Source of the DNA: Cristatella mucedo | Taxonomy: Eukaryota > Bryozoa > Phylactolaemata > Cristatellidae | Assembly: GCA_009760855.2 (NCBI GenBank) | Contig: WPIO01000170.1 | Coordinates: forward strand, 359,501-423,500 | Length of the DNA stretch: 64,000 nucleotides | Direction: 5' to 3' | Shown here: positions 1 through 12,021 of the stretch, one piece after another | How positions within the stretch are numbered: position 1 is the first letter of the stretch | How the letters are laid out: every line of letters begins with the position of its first letter | Notes under the pieces: generated by a model | Databases searched by the model: none | The model's input: only the letters and a program-made list of their open reading frames with translations | What the model was told of the DNA's origin: nothing | Position numbers and translations under genes: made by a program

Positions 1-1545
1 GACCTGCTTAAAACAAGTTAGTTCGGTGGCTGAGCACCAAGTGCTGGTGTGTGTGACGTTACAGTATCCGTCGTGTCGATTTAACCTTATGCCTCCGCCC
101 TTTTTTTATTCGTGGACCTGCCTTACTTCTCGGCTAGGTCGGATACAGATACGACGGTGCCTTTCGATTCTTGTGCTGTCGACGACCTTACCGTTAGCCT
201 GCTTAAAATAAGATATGTTAGATGGGCTTATGTTGATCGTGACTCTGCACGTATCTCGATCATGGCTGCCTGCAGCCGGCGTCCTTAACTGGCAAAAGAA
301 GCATAGGTGAGGAGGGCCTATAGAGACGTAGAGCTATAGAAGAGACGCGTTGCGCCAAGCAGTTCTCTAAAACTTACGCTACAGGCATGCTTTGAAGAAT
401 GTAACGGGCAACAAGCCACCACTTTTTTTGTGCATCGTAAATTTCGCTGTACCAGCACCCTGACAGTCACTTTCCGTCCTGCTGCCGAGTAATCTGCACT
501 CTGTAAGCAGTCAACGGTAATGTCCATCGTAGTCTGGAGACAGTTCGTGTATAAGTCCGACGTGAAGTCAAAGCTGTCTTTCGAAGGACCTTGCAGCTTG
601 GCACAATCGTTTCCTGATACGATTGTACTTTTAGAATGGGTCAGTGATGGCGCCCTTACCAAAGTCTCGCTTAAAACAAGCTAGCTTTCCCGGTGAAGCA
701 CCAGATGACGGTTTGGGTCGTCATAGTATCCTTTCCCTTGATTATGACGTTAGGCGTCTGCCTATTATCTTTTGTTGGACGGGGCTTGCAGCCCGATGTG
801 GACGGCGCCGGATACGACTTTGCTTTTTGATTCTTGTGCTGTCGACAGCTTTACGGTAGGCCTGCCTTAAATGAGCTACTTGGGCGGCCCTAATGTCCTC
901 TTAGACGCAGCAGATTTCTTGACTATGGCAGCAAGCAGGAGGCGGCCTCAACTTCACAACGGAGATTAGGTGTGGAGTGCCCACGGAGACAACATACCAT
1001 AGAAGAGATATATATACGTCGTGCTAAGCAGTAATGTAAAATCTAACCTATCGTCTTACTTTGAAGAACATGGGAGGCAAGAAGCAAGAACGTTGTTTGC
1101 ACAACGTAAATTGTACTGCACCGGTATCCCGACAGCTATTTTCTGTCCTGCTCTTCAGCCGACTATTTGACATTGAGTATACAATTAAGGGCAATGTGCA
1201 TCGTAGTCTGAAGACCGTGCGTTTGAACGTCCCATGTGAAGTCGAAGCTTCTGTTGTTTGCTGAGACGTACTCGTTTACCATATGCAGTCGGAAGTACAA
1301 AGGTACTACCGTAATCATGTTCCATATTCGGTAAACATTTAAGATCGTTACCTTAACAAGTAGGAAAGGAGAAGTGTCAGATGATGCTGATAACCTCGTG
1401 ATCATCCAAGTCAATGCAACGTATTTGGTCAGACAGAGTAGCAGTTATGTCGCCTAGCTTACCATGCAGGAAAAGAGAAGTATCAAATTATGCTGACTCC
1501 CTTGTGATCATGCTAGTTGATGCAACGTACGTGGACAGAAAAACT
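1..1545 (+). repeat. Edge copy of the complex ~1-kb repeat, inverted relative to the main array
   Basis: This block is the reverse complement of sequence repeated many times at 8.99-18.07 kb. Shared landmarks are the imperfect palindrome at 604-625 (CAATCGT arm, then ACGATTG), the segment at 540-600 matching the array sequence that follows each palindrome, and a short open frame at 644-859 whose product resembles those read on the - strand of the array. The inner end at about 1320-1545 carries a module (accession point for comparison: 16.09-16.25 and 17.33-17.48 kb, reversed) with two adjacent subcopies around 1365-1430 and 1465-1525. The left boundary is outside the window. I see no transposase or known family signature, so only the repeat relationship is asserted. 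Confidence 0.8.
604..625. repeat. Imperfect palindrome conserved in the complex repeat
   Basis: Left arm CAATCGT and right arm ACGATTG flank a short centre. The same palindrome recurs at about 9922, 10972, 12022, 13063, 14113 and 15141 in the tandem array. Its retention in every unit of both orientations makes it a useful phase marker; whether it does anything is unknown. Confidence 0.7.
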
Positions 1546-2380
1546 CGCTTACGTCTTTTTACTGCCCTCGCTGTGACTCGTCGATGAGCCTAAATCATGG
1601 AACAACGACAACAAATCTTTTTGAATTCACGGCTAGCTTAGAGCAGCAAGATCATTGGCCTTCTGGCCTATTTCATTTGGCATCCGCATGCTTTACAGTT
1701 TCACTCCGCGCGCACCTATCTGTTTTGAACTCTGTCCAGGTAGAGTAGCTCTCTCACTTTCCAATAACTCACTGACTCTTCATCGCTCTCTCATTCCTAA
1801 CCAGTGCACACGGCGTGCGTCCCTCCGGTAGGTCCTTTAGGAGCACTGCCTCTTACTGGCGTTCCGTAGGCCCGTGCCTTGCTTTGATGCTCTGCTAGGC
1901 GTATAGGCCTAAGGTTCTCTCAGTTCACCCCGGCGATCGTGCTGTTTAGCTTCCGCATCATCCACTTTATTTACCACTAAAATTTAGTAGATTGGCCGGC
2001 AGTGCCTTCACTTTACCGAGATTAAGAGCTTGCGAAGTCGTACAGACATATTTTTTTTTAACGTAATGTCACATCCGTATTGGAACGGGTACGCCTCGAT
2101 TTCAATGACATGCCATCCATAACATCTGAATGTGACTAGTATTGACATAATTGCGAGACAGTCGTTGAGTTTTCCCAGGTAGCTTTGTAGTTAGTTTCAT
2201 CATCGTGGCTGCTGGGTAGCCTGTATTGGTAACTCAGCTATTCATTCGACAAAGAATGGTGACCTGGTCATTTATAAATCGCTGCTTCTTCTATAGCACT
2301 GGAGCAATAGTGCGAAGAATGACGTTTGATTGTGGGTTGCATTGTGTTACAACTTACTGAAATGCACCTAGCAACATGAA
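1546..2380. other. Unassigned intergenic sequence
   Basis: No convincing coding frame, tRNA-like box pair, tandem repeat or recognised transposon was seen here. It separates the edge copy of the complex repeat from the dispersed repeat at about 2.39 kb. Confidence 0.4.
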
Positions 2381-2384
2381 GCAG

Positions 2385-2690
2385 TTAATCTCTGATTACA
2401 CACAACTTCAAGAAAAGTATCGCCATAATTTATAGGACACAGCTTCAACTGCAAGCCTTTCCGTTTGAAGCTCGGCGGTCTTGTATCTCTCATCGACGAT
2501 CAACTTGCTGGAAAACTCCTAACTGTGCATGTTTAGCTCCCATGGATTCGTTGAACACGCCCCTCTCATTTATCTCCCCTTTTGAGCTGTCAATCACTCT
2601 CCCTCAATCCCAGCAATGGCCATTCCTCAATCGCCACATTTCCAAGTGAGCTGTACCACTAGAGCTAAGAGCCGTAATCCCGTCTCAGCG
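2385..2690 (-). repeat. Dispersed repeat, inverted partner of 24.37-24.64 kb
   Basis: The reverse complement aligns by eye with 24365-24640. Anchors are GGCGATTGAGGA, a GATTGAGGGAG block, a TGATTGAC block, and a stretch beginning CCAGCAAGTTGATC followed by about 24 codons that align without indel or stop in either copy. In both copies the block begins right after TTCCAG, which resembles a 3' splice site. It could be a diverged interspersed element or a duplicated exon remnant; no protein family is recognised. Confidence 0.6.
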
Positions 2691-3343
2691 TAGGGTAACG
2701 CCGACATACTCCAAAAATAGTGCAGCTGTGGACACAGTTCGGCGTCTGGTATATGAAAAGCGATGGTCATTGATATGACGGTCAGTTAAACTCTTAAAAT
2801 ATTTGTCGTAAAATGCAACGATGCTCGCTGCTCTCATCACTAACCAGGAGTCGAGCGTCTATGAAGAGGCAGCAATGCAGGTCGTATCTAACGCTGCTAA
2901 CACATTCATTAAAGCTTTGATGAAACCTAGAATCTATTGCAGCGATCAGAGACACTCCACGGTTTTGCTACCATCGCGAGTAGTTCGCCGACCACGATTA
3001 AGATTAGGATGATGGCTCCGGAGAATCGAGAAGCAATCGATTCTCATTTTTCAACAACAATCGAATACTTCTGACGCCAATCGTTACGCCTGCGGGTAGC
3101 AGCTTCGGTACTGCAGTCGTTAACACCAAACACCCGCAGACAGCGAGTGGCGAGTAGTGATTGCTTGTCCTCAAAGACAAAAGCATCCTGACAGCAGTCC
3201 TGACTGAACACTGGCCTGGATGCTGCGGAGCGCGGCTCGTGAGTCGCACACCCAGAGCTAGCGCACCGTGGAGCGACCGAGCGTCGCGTACTCGCAGCTA
3301 GCTGAAGCAAGCAGATAGATGATCAAGTATCAAAATAATAACA

Positions 3344-3345
<2 letters not shown>
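2691..3345. other. Unassigned sequence, CpG-richer toward 3.3 kb
   Basis: An open - strand frame of 88 codons (3044-3310) lies in the CpG-richer part, but its product is not recognisable and it has no visible exon borders that I would defend. Otherwise nothing is supported here. Confidence 0.3.

Positions 3346-3380
<35 letters not shown>
3346..3380. repeat. (TA)n microsatellite
   Basis: An uninterrupted run of alternating T and A, about 17 units, lies just outside the A/T-rich end of the LINE tail that follows. Confidence 0.95.
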
Positions 3381-3383
<3 letters not shown>

Positions 3384-3424
3384 CCATGCACCATTCACGT
3401 GTACACTTGTGACTATTAAAACAA

Positions 3425-3895
3425 TAGTAATAATAATAATACCTTTGATATAGCACCCTCAGAGAACTCAATCTCTTTCTAGGCACTTTACATTCGCTGC
3501 AAAGGAAGCACCATCGAACAGTTAACGGTAGCGTGCTCAGTAAACAACAAGAATAGCATGGTTAGGGGTGACGTGCACTGGGTCAGAATGCAAGTGTGGT
3601 TAGTGGCAGCATGCACAGTGTCACCACGCATAAGCAGATAGAGAAAGTCAAATCGCAGGGACCCACTAAATGCTGTGATAAATAGATGGATGCGTGTTTA
3701 GCTTCTTTTTAAATGTGGTCAAGTTAGGAGATGTCGTTACGCAAGTTGGGAGTGAGTTCCAGGCCTCGAAACCATACGAACTAAAGGCACGGTCTCCAAA
3801 GGATTTGAGGCTCGTACGATGTGTGTGTAAGCAACTAGATTCCGAAAAGCGAGTGGTACGATGCTTATCCTGGTGGGGAGAAGAATAATTACGGA
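3425..3895 (-). mobile_element. 5'-truncated L2-like LINE, 3' end (ATT-tail subfamily)
   Basis: Read on the - strand this is the 3' end of a non-LTR retrotransposon. The conserved C-terminal protein signature is GDRAFSSYGFEAWNSLP, followed by LTTFKKKL. An untranslated tail follows, with the segment giving GGGTCCCTG, repeated GCATGCACAGTGTCAGCA-like motifs, and GAGTTCTCTGAGGG, ending in an ATT-type run (ATAATAATAAT on +, 3429-3441). The same order appears at 31.57-31.93 kb and 33.76-34.23 kb. It is non-functional because it lacks endonuclease and reverse transcriptase. Confidence 0.8.
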
Positions 3896-3904
3896 TTATA
3901 ATGA

Positions 3905-3946
3905 TTAATTAATGAATAAATAAATAAATAATAAATAAATAAATAA
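3905..3946. repeat. (AATA)n simple repeat
   Basis: Repeated AATA/AAATA units abut the truncated LINE end and may be part of the insertion scar or an expanded A-rich site. Confidence 0.85.
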
Positions 3947-4439
3947 GTTTCTGCTCCTATAGATTAGATCCCGATGCCAGCTGCATTTACTTCTACGATT
4001 CTGGAACACCTAACTAATCCCCATATCTGTAATTGAGGTAATATTAAAATCGCCCGGCGCTTCACCAGTAAAACCTCGATGTGCTACATCAGCCAGATCA
4101 TAATGTCCCTAGAGATTAGCTCCCGAATAAAAGAGTCTAGGAGCCGGAGATATCAAGGTGCATAATTTAGAATATTTAGCTGGAAATCTCAAGTACTGGT
4201 CATTCTGTTTTACTTTGGCTTCGATTTTTGAGTTATAGGCTATGGCTGGTGCTGAAAACGTGCAGCCACCCTGTGTGGCTTTTAAATATACCGTTGTACG
4301 CAAGGTTATTTAACTTTTATAATAAGGCATGGACGCTCTTACAATATAGTATACACATAAATCATGTGTATAGCACCTTACGAGAGCTAGATTTCTACCC
4401 AGACGCTTTAAATACATCGCAATGTAATGTAATGGATCT

Positions 4440-4566
4440 CCGTCTGTAATTCCGCAAAGCCATAAAGACTATGTGGGTGTTATGCAGAAGAGTTTTGCAT
4501 AGCGCGCTCACAGCCTAAGTGATTTTCGGTACTCATTCGGAAGTCAACAGACTTCATCTCACGCAA
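4440..4566 (-). mobile_element. L2-like LINE 3' tail (second tail type)
   Basis: The + strand reads from CTCCGTCTGTAATTCC through CATAAAGACTATGTGGG to CAACAGACTTCATCTC. The same blocks in the same order occur at 38.89-39.03 kb and, reversed, at the end of the long LINE at 28.19-28.33 kb. It is only the terminal portion, so it is a dead insertion fragment. Confidence 0.7.
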
Positions 4567-4579
4567 CAAATTTTAAGTG

Positions 4580-4655
4580 AGAGGCAGGGCTCGAGCACAC
4601 GGCCTTGGTCGCTAAAGTCCAGTATCTTACTCCTGGGCCAAAGCGGGGCGGCGCT
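4580..4655 (-). mobile_element. tRNA-derived SINE head fragment
   Basis: The + strand contains a reversed B-box-like GGCTCGAGC followed by a diverged copy of the region up to the reversed A-box (CTTACTCCTGGGCC). The arrangement matches the better preserved SINE copies at 44.1 and 63.3 kb. Its own tail is missing; it abuts the LINE tail at 4440-4566. Confidence 0.5.
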
Positions 4656-7300
4656 TTACCGCTGCCATGCTCTGCTACCGTCAGCCTACCTGCCTGTATC
4701 CAGACAGCATCTGCAACTTCGCTGGCCACGCTTCGAGGCACCGGCTCCGCCGGTACTTGTCCCGCATTTCAAATGACTGGCTCCGCTATGAGCACTGCCA
4801 TGAACACCGACTTAATATGTCTCGAGACGATCGTGGTGATCCACTCATCAGGAATCGAGCCTCCACCCAGAGGCGGCAAGGCGTCGAATGTGGCTGCTTT
4901 CAAGTTACTATCAGCTCGGATCGTGCCTAGAATCTGCTAGGACGATCGGAAACACTTCATGCTTTGGCAACCACCGGCCAGTTGTTTACTGCAAGAGTCT
5001 CGAGATGGCGATGATTTAATTACTGCAGTTGGAATCTCATTGGCATATGTACAGAGCTACTGAAATAAATTACATATTTCATTTTATGAAGCTAGCTATT
5101 TGCCAGCCTTCTTTATCGTTACCGCTTTGAAATTGGCAGTGTTTAAGTGGGCTCAGATTTAGTTCCTCTTAAGCTTTACTTGACACACCCCTTTCGTCCA
5201 GCATCGAAGCTCTGATGCCAGAAGCAGGTCTCGGATAGAAGAATGAGAGCTTTAGGCGATGTTCTAACGGTATTCAATAGCACTAACCAGGATTAGTGAT
5301 TAGTTATCCCTCTTAGCGAGCTGTGTCGCCAGTGCTATGAATCACAATTCCGGCTTGGGGTATGAAAACACATTTGGATTCGTCGTAGCCTGTGTTCCAT
5401 GTGCATAGAATACCTTGCTGTAGCTCAGGCGTCGAAATTTCAACAGCAGATGACAGAACTGCCTATTCCTACAGCAATGCCGCATGAACCCAGCATAGGG
5501 TTCACTGCTCCTTTGCCCACCTCGAAACTAGTTGCTTATCCAATGGTTTCTTGCTAAAACGAGTAGCACTTGAAGGCAAGGTTTCATTCTTACTATATAG
5601 CATGGATTGGCAGTGTTCTGCCCCCTCAAGCAGAGAGCTGCCTATTACCGGATATGTCGTTCATCCGAGAACCGAGTAACCAAGCTAGCCGCTTAGAGAC
5701 GGCTGCAGTGGCTGACGGTACCAAAGTCAGAGCCCACGCTTAATAAGTTTTTAGTCTCTGCATTACGCGTCGGTTCGCTTCGTCTGTCTGCTTCATTTTC
5801 TGTTGCAGGACCATACAATCCACAAAGAAATACATGCCTGGACGAAGTGGATCGACTATTTCACACACGGAATTTGCAGCCATTCCTTAGCTTCATCAGA
5901 TGGACACTGGCACGGTTGCTGCATTCTTAGTGGCGACAAGTAAAGGTTGGTGACGACACGAGCACGTTTGAGCTTGAAAAGAGTCGAAGTTGAGAACTAG
6001 GAAAGCTAGGAGACAATAGTCAATCAACTGTGGTGACACGAGAAATTTCTGCAACCCAGTTGGCTTGCTTGGCTGGTGCCACTTGCCCTGTCAATCAGAC
6101 AACTGCCATGGCATGCTGTTAGCTGGAGCACAGTGATAGCCGCCGGAGCATTCGGGTTTCCAAGTAGCCGGAGCCCCCTTAAAGAGGCGGAGCCGACAGA
6201 CCTGAGCAGACCGAGTGGTGGTGACACATAATCACAACCGATGGCTCAACTACTATCATCTTGTACGAAGGGTACTGCGATTTGCGTAGCAGCCAATCAA
6301 TTAATTAAGAAAAATTAGTGTCTAAAAGTGCTGCAGCTTCCAGGTCATCACTGATTCAATTCAGCACGGAACATCTGTTGAAGTGCCTAGTTCTGACGCT
6401 CTGTTGGGTATCGAATCATCGATACTTCGCTTAGTTTGAATATATTTTTCTTCTCGCACTATCCGATGCAAGCTGTAGAATCACGTGCTTGTCTAGCCAC
6501 AAAGGCAGAGCTTAATGTAAGTCCGGCCGAGTCCGTCGTTGAACGGTCCTCAAGCCAGGACCGGACTCGCAGAATTTGGCACGGCAGTGATGTTTCTTCG
6601 GCATTTTGCACTTTTCCAAATGATTTTATTCTCTCCGCTTCAGACGGCTGTGTAAGCAAAAGTCTGGAAGAATGTATTGGAACCTACAACATTGGGCTTT
6701 GTTCAGGTTAGAGGATCAACACAACCGTTTCCATAATTGTCGAGAGAGAGCACTGCACGCCGATGCCTTGTTTCGTGTCTTTCTTGCCTACTGAGGTACT
6801 CCACAGCGGCAACCACGGCTGGCCATCTTATTGTAGTTAGTTGCAAACAAGGATTCTCCAAAATCAGTAATTTTTCAGTATCCGAACCCCAATCTGTCAA
6901 CCTGCAGGTGCTCTAAAAAGTATCATTTGCAACTACCTATCACATTGAACCGGTCTTTATTTGGTTTCAACTAGAAACTTATTTTTTTGAATAATAATAT
7001 TGTGACTACTTAAAGGTCAGGCTACAGCCTATACATTTGTTGGGATAACGAAAGTTGATTCGTGTAAATGTACACGTGTACTATATTCTTAAAATAACTA
7101 TACACTAAACAAATATTATAATATGAGGCTATATGAGCAAAATCTTTTACCCAAATTCGCACAGGATGCACGGAGAGCCTGTCAATGTTGGCATTAATAA
7201 TATCCAATTTTAGAATCATAGCACCACAGTTGATGACTAGGGGCAACGGGAGCAGTTTTTGCTTATTCTTAAAAATTCCAGGTTGAGTCGATAGCATGAC
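4656..7300. other. Unassigned intergenic sequence
   Basis: No recognised gene or element. A frame of 91 codons at 6436-6711 is unassigned and reads through ordinary-looking sequence. Short CpG-richer patches occur near 6.05-6.23 kb. I see no tRNA-like boxes, tandem repeats or reverse transcriptase motifs. Confidence 0.35.
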
Positions 7301-7679
7301 AGTGGTAGGTAAATTACTATTCGGTAATTAGTACTCAGTATTAAGAAGCACACGCAACTATGGCATATACTTGAGGTTGTTCAAAGGCTCAGCTAAGAAT
7401 GTGATTCCTAACGTTTAGTACAATGCGGCCCAGTTTGCTTAAAGATAAGATACGTACCTTGGATCACGAAAATAGATGTTCTAAAAAGCAAGTAAAAAAA
7501 TCTGTTGGAGGTATTTCAGCTCTACGCCATGCAACTAGTCAAATCAATTGCAAGTGCAAGATGTTTACCTTTCCGTAATTATTGTCTGTAAAATTCCATC
7601 AAAAGTGCAAGCTTTTGCGCCTGAATCAGGGTAGCGTGCAGAATAGCTTTGAATATATTTCGCTAAGTACATGAGATTT

Positions 7680-7800
7680 TGGGGATAACATGTCTGAATG
7701 ATCATACTTTGTTAATCATTTAAGTACGATGATCTTGTCATTTATTATAATTGGCAAAAAGAGACATGCCCAGTGCTGCATCCCAATTTCATAGACGCAA
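7680..7800 (-). repeat. Fragment of an unclassified dispersed repeat
   Basis: The reverse complement of about 7690-7800 matches 28.92-29.04 kb, including the shared block ATGAAATTGGGATGCAGCAC and a following ATTAACA(A/G)AGTA block. The fragment may extend further left to about 7.3 kb but the match fades. It lies directly before the SINE at 7.9 kb. Confidence 0.6.
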
Positions 7801-7904
7801 GTTACCCCTAACTGTTATCAGTAAGACCTGCTTAATTACGGATAACGTGAAGTGGCTACTTCGCAGATAATCAAGTAACTTTGCTGTGCGCCCGCAGGCA
7901 GGAT

Positions 7905-8060
7905 TGCCGAGCTGGTTTGGTCTAGCGGTTAAGGTCTCTCCCCGACCAAATTCTGACTGAGGTCGTGTGGTCGAGCCTCGAGGCATATGTGAAGCGCATG
8001 AATAGAGACTAAATTCTCTTGGGGCGCTATATAAACGAATTATAAAAAATAAAAAAATTG
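7905..8060 (+). mobile_element. tRNA-derived SINE
   Basis: The head carries an A-box-like TGGTCTAGCGGTTAAGG and, about 50 bases on, a B-box-like GGTCGAGCCTC, the spacing of an RNA polymerase III promoter. After the head comes a short body and a tail reading TTCTCTTGGGGCGCTATATAAA followed by A-rich sequence. Five or more relatives are in this window (32.0, 44.1, 54.2, 57.6, 63.3 kb). The tail resembles the 3' end of the ATT-tail LINE, so that LINE is the likely source of the machinery that copied it. Confidence 0.85.
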
Positions 8061-8985
8061 GCATCGTTAAGCACCATCTAACATCTGTCATGAGCTATTG
8101 ACTAAGCACAGCTAATTAATACTTTCATCATATTATTCGTTGTTTTGTAGAAAGCTGCCAAACGATGAGCACAATACTCTGCCGTAGCACGAATTCTCAG
8201 ACTTTCGAGCAACCAATAGCTAACACCGCCTCTCGACTTAGGGTACAGTAATCTAAAAATACGGCCGACTATAGCCGCGTTATCAAGAAAGCAAGACAGA
8301 ACCGTTGGATAAGCAAGAAGAAAAGCTAACTGTGTTAAGATTGAAATCAGCTGAGAGCCTAGATTACGACTCACTTCAAAACGCACGAGTTACTACCCGT
8401 CGTATTTTAGCACTTGTCGTGCTACCTAATTGCGGCTGACTAAATATTATTGCTGACCCTTTTATAACTCGGATACTGTAAATAATGCATGAAACGTGTA
8501 CCTCGGTAGTGACCATCTGGTTTTGCAGCACTCCACCGTTTTACTGGTATATTTTATGTTACGGAGTGGCGAAGTTGATGACAAAATGAATTAGATAATA
8601 AGATAATAAGAATAAGAATAATAAAAACAAGAAATAAGATAATATATCGCTCCGAGTGCCAGAGAAACAAGAAATGTCACTAAGCCAGCACTTTACGATA
8701 CCTGCATGTATTTAGTAAATAAATGTTGAAACCTTTCTGTAAACACTGCTGTCGTTGAATTTTGCATGACGTTTTAGTCGGTAGGTAAATAAAATGTTGT
8801 TATGGAACTACAAAGTAGTTAAAAGATTCATCGATGCTGGCAAATAAATTCTTGCACGGCCTAAAGATATTTAAAAGCTGCGATGTAACATTGAGGGCAT
8901 CTCGTTTAAGACTACTTTGGACGCCAGCTCCGCAGTCGCCGCGAACCCATTTCTCTGCAGTGTGCCAACTGCCAACGTCGCTGTG
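8061..8985. other. Unassigned sequence with A-rich low-complexity patch
   Basis: An AATAAGAATAAGAATAAT-like low-complexity run lies at about 8592-8650. A - strand frame at 8102-8386 is unassigned. Nothing else is supported before the tandem array begins near 8.99 kb. Confidence 0.4.
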
Positions 8986-9381
8986 AAGACCTGCTGATTT
9001 CCCTGATTGCTAAATTTGAGTCAATTACCACAGCTGCAGGACGGACATTGATTTTCAGGGTACAGCTGCAGCGGAACTCACGGTGCACGAACAATGCGGA
9101 GGCTTCTTGCCAGGTTAATTCTTTGAAATGTGCTAATAGGATAAGTCTTATATTACTGGTTAGTACGACACGTCTTTTCTATAGCCTGTCGTCTCTGAGT
9201 GTCCTCCTGCATCAACTACACTGCTCTTGGGAGTCAAAGCCGCCGGCTGCTAGCTACCATGATCAGGGTATATGCTGCTTCAAGGATAACACGAGTGCCG
9301 CCCGGAAAGTTCGATGTAAGATGTCCAACGACGAGTCCGTTGACGATCCTAGAATCCGAAAGTCCTGTCCTATCCGGTGCG

Positions 9382-9906
9382 TTAGCTCGAAGCTGCTTGG
9401 CTGGTCCAAAAAATAATAATAGGCGGATGCATAACGGTAGAATCAACGTGACGGATTCTATAAAGGAACACACCATCAATAGGTGCTTCGTAACCGAGCA
9501 AGCTTATTTTAAGCACTTCATTGGTAATCGTGGCTTCGGATCCAGAAGCGATAGCTCCAACTTGCATGGCCCTTTCATAGAAAAGCAATAGGCAACCACC
9601 GTACGAGGAAATCGATGCAACTGCGTCTTTTGCAGCTTTTGCCGTGCCTGGTTGCCGAGCCGCCCAGGTAGCTCGTTTTAGGCAGGCCGACAGTAAGGCC
9701 GTCGACAGCACCAAACTCGGAAAGCAAAGTCGTATCCGGCGTCGTCCACACCGGACTGCCAGCCCCGTCCAACAAAAGATAACAGGCAGACGCCTAACGT
9801 CACAATCAAAGCGAAGGATACTATGACGGCCCACAACATCATCTGGTGCTTTACCGGCAAAGCTAGGTTTTTTTAAGCAAGACTTTGGTATGGGAGCCAT
9901 CACCAT
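9382..9906 (-). other. Open frame of 174 codons conserved in type B units
   Basis: Three B units keep a collinear - strand frame of 173-174 codons (here, 12523-13044 and 14601-15125). The predicted products align end to end without gaps apart from the first residue or two. A basic stretch ending in RRRIRLCF is followed by a hydrophobic LVLSTALLSACL, which could be a membrane segment. The product contains an internal echo: the DYDVRRLPIIFCWTGLA part resembles the later HVDSTVMHQPIIVFWTSQA part because of the ~190-base submodule. No family is recognised, no promoter is evident, and the frame may be open by chance in young repeats. Confidence 0.3.
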
Positions 9907-9921
9907 CCCTTTCTAAATGTT

Positions 9922-10971
9922 CAATCGTATCACGATACGATTGTGCCGAGCTGCAAGGTCCTTCGAATGACAGCTTTGACTTCACGTTTGACCTATACAC
10001 GAACGGTCTTCAGACTACGATGGACAATACCCTTGAGAGTTTACAGGGTGTAGATTACTCGGCAGCAGGACGGACAATGACTGTCATGGTCCAGGTGCAG
10101 TGCAATTTATGGTGCACAAACAAGGTTATGCCTTATTGCCAGTCACGTTCCTCATAGCACGCCAATAGGATAATTTTTAGATTACTGCTTAGCACAACAT
10201 GTCTCTCGTATAGCCTGTCGTTTCTGTAGGCCCTCCCCCACATAAACTCCTTTTTCCAGTTACGGACGCCGGCTACTTGCAGCCATGCACAAGATATGTG
10301 CTGAGTCACGAACAACAGAAGCCCCTCTTACATATTTCGTTATAAGCAGGTTAATGGTAAGGTCGTAGACTGCACGAGAATCGGAAACCACCGTCATATC
10401 CGGTGCAGTCCGTGCCAAGAAGTAAGCCTGGTCCACGAATAAAAACGGGCTGATGCATAAGGTTAAAATAGAGGCAACGGTACTGTGACGTCACACACCA
10501 TCACCGGGTCCTCAGCCACCGAACTACCTTTTTATAAGCATTTCATTGGCAATGGCACCGTCACTGACCCATTCAGAAAAGGGCTTCGGATCTAGAAGCA
10601 ATAGTGCCAAGTTGCATGGCCCTTCCATAGAAAAGCAATGTACAGCCACCATACCAGGAAATCGATGCACCGGCGTTTTTGGCAGCTTGTGCCAGGTGTG
10701 GTAGCAAAGCCGTCCAGATAGCTCGTTTTAGGCAGGCCGACAGTAAGACCGTCGACAGCACAAGAATAAGAAAGCAAAGTCGTATCCGGCGGCGTCCACA
10801 CCGGACTGCCAGCCCGGTCCAACAAAAGATAATAGGCAGACGCCTAACGTCGTAATCAAAGCTAAGGATACTATGACGGCCCACAACATCATCTGGTGCT
10901 TTACCGGCAAAGCTAGGTTGTTTTAAGCAAGACTTTGGTAAGGGCGCCATCACCATCCCTTTCTAAATGTT
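9922..10971 (-). repeat. Type A unit, copy 1
   Basis: Full unit between successive palindromes. It is nearly identical to the next unit; visible differences include CACGATACG against CACGAAACG at the palindrome, GAAGTAAGCC against GAAGGAAGCC, and AAGCATTTC against AAGTATGTC. The palindrome here is the best preserved, with 9-base arms (CAATCGTAT and ATACGATTG) around CACG. Confidence 0.9.
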
Positions 10972-12021
10972 CAATCGTATCACGAAACGATTGTGCCGAG
11001 CTGCAAGGTCCTTCGAATGACAGCTTTGACTTCACGTTTGACCTATACACGAACGGTCTTCAGACTACGATGGACAATACCCTTGAGAGTTTACAGGGTG
11101 TAGATTACTCGGCAGCAGGACGGACAATGACTGTCATGGTCCAGGTGCAGTGCAATTTATGGTGCACAAACAAGGTTATGCCTTATTGCCAGTCACGTTC
11201 CTCATAGCACGCCAATAGGATAATTTTTAGATTACTGCTTAGCACAACATGTCTCTCGTATAGCCTGTCGTTTCTGTAGGCCCTCCCCCACATAAACTCC
11301 TTTTTCCAGTTACGGACGCCGGCTACTGGCAGCCATGCACAAGATATGTGCTGAGTCACGAACAACAGAAGGCCCTCTTACATATTTCGTTATAAGCAGG
11401 TTAATGGTAAGGTCGTAGACTGCACGAGAATCGGAAACCACCGTCATATCCGGTGCAGTCCGTGCCAAGAAGGAAGCCTGGTCCACGAATAAAAACGGGC
11501 TGATGCATAAGGTTAAAATAGAGGCAACGGTACTGTGACGTCACACACCATCACCGGGTCCTCAGCCACCGAACTACCTTTTTATAAGTATGTCATTGGC
11601 AATGGCACCGTCACTGACCCATTCAGAAAAGGGCTTCGGATCTAGAAGCAATAGTGCCAAGTTGCATGGCCCTTCCATAGAAAAGCAATGTACAGCCACC
11701 ATACCAGGAAATCGATGCACCGGCGTTTTTGGCAGCTTGTGCCAGGTGTGGTAGCAAAGCCGTCCAGATAGCTCGTTTTAGGCAGGCCGACAGTAAGACC
11801 GTCGACAGCACAAGAATAAGAAAGCAAAGTCGTATCCGGCGGCGTCCATACCGGACTGCCAGCCCGGTCCAACAAAAGATAATAGGCAGACGCCTAACGT
11901 CATAATCAAAGCGAAGGATACTATGACGGCCCACAACATCATCTGGTGCTTTACCGGCAAAGCTAGGTTGTTTTAAGCAAGACTTTGGTAAGGGCGCCAT
12001 CACCATCCCTTTCTAAATGTT
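10972..12021 (-). repeat. Type A unit, copy 2
   Basis: Direct neighbour of the preceding unit at an exact 1050-base step and about 99% identical to it, indicating the most recent amplification step in the array. It contains, like its neighbour, four phase markers of the ~190-base submodule. Confidence 0.9.

Noticed and set aside
7905-7990. A functional tRNA gene
   Set aside because: The box spacing is tRNA-like, but no cloverleaf forms and the same head occurs in many SINE copies with a LINE-like tail.
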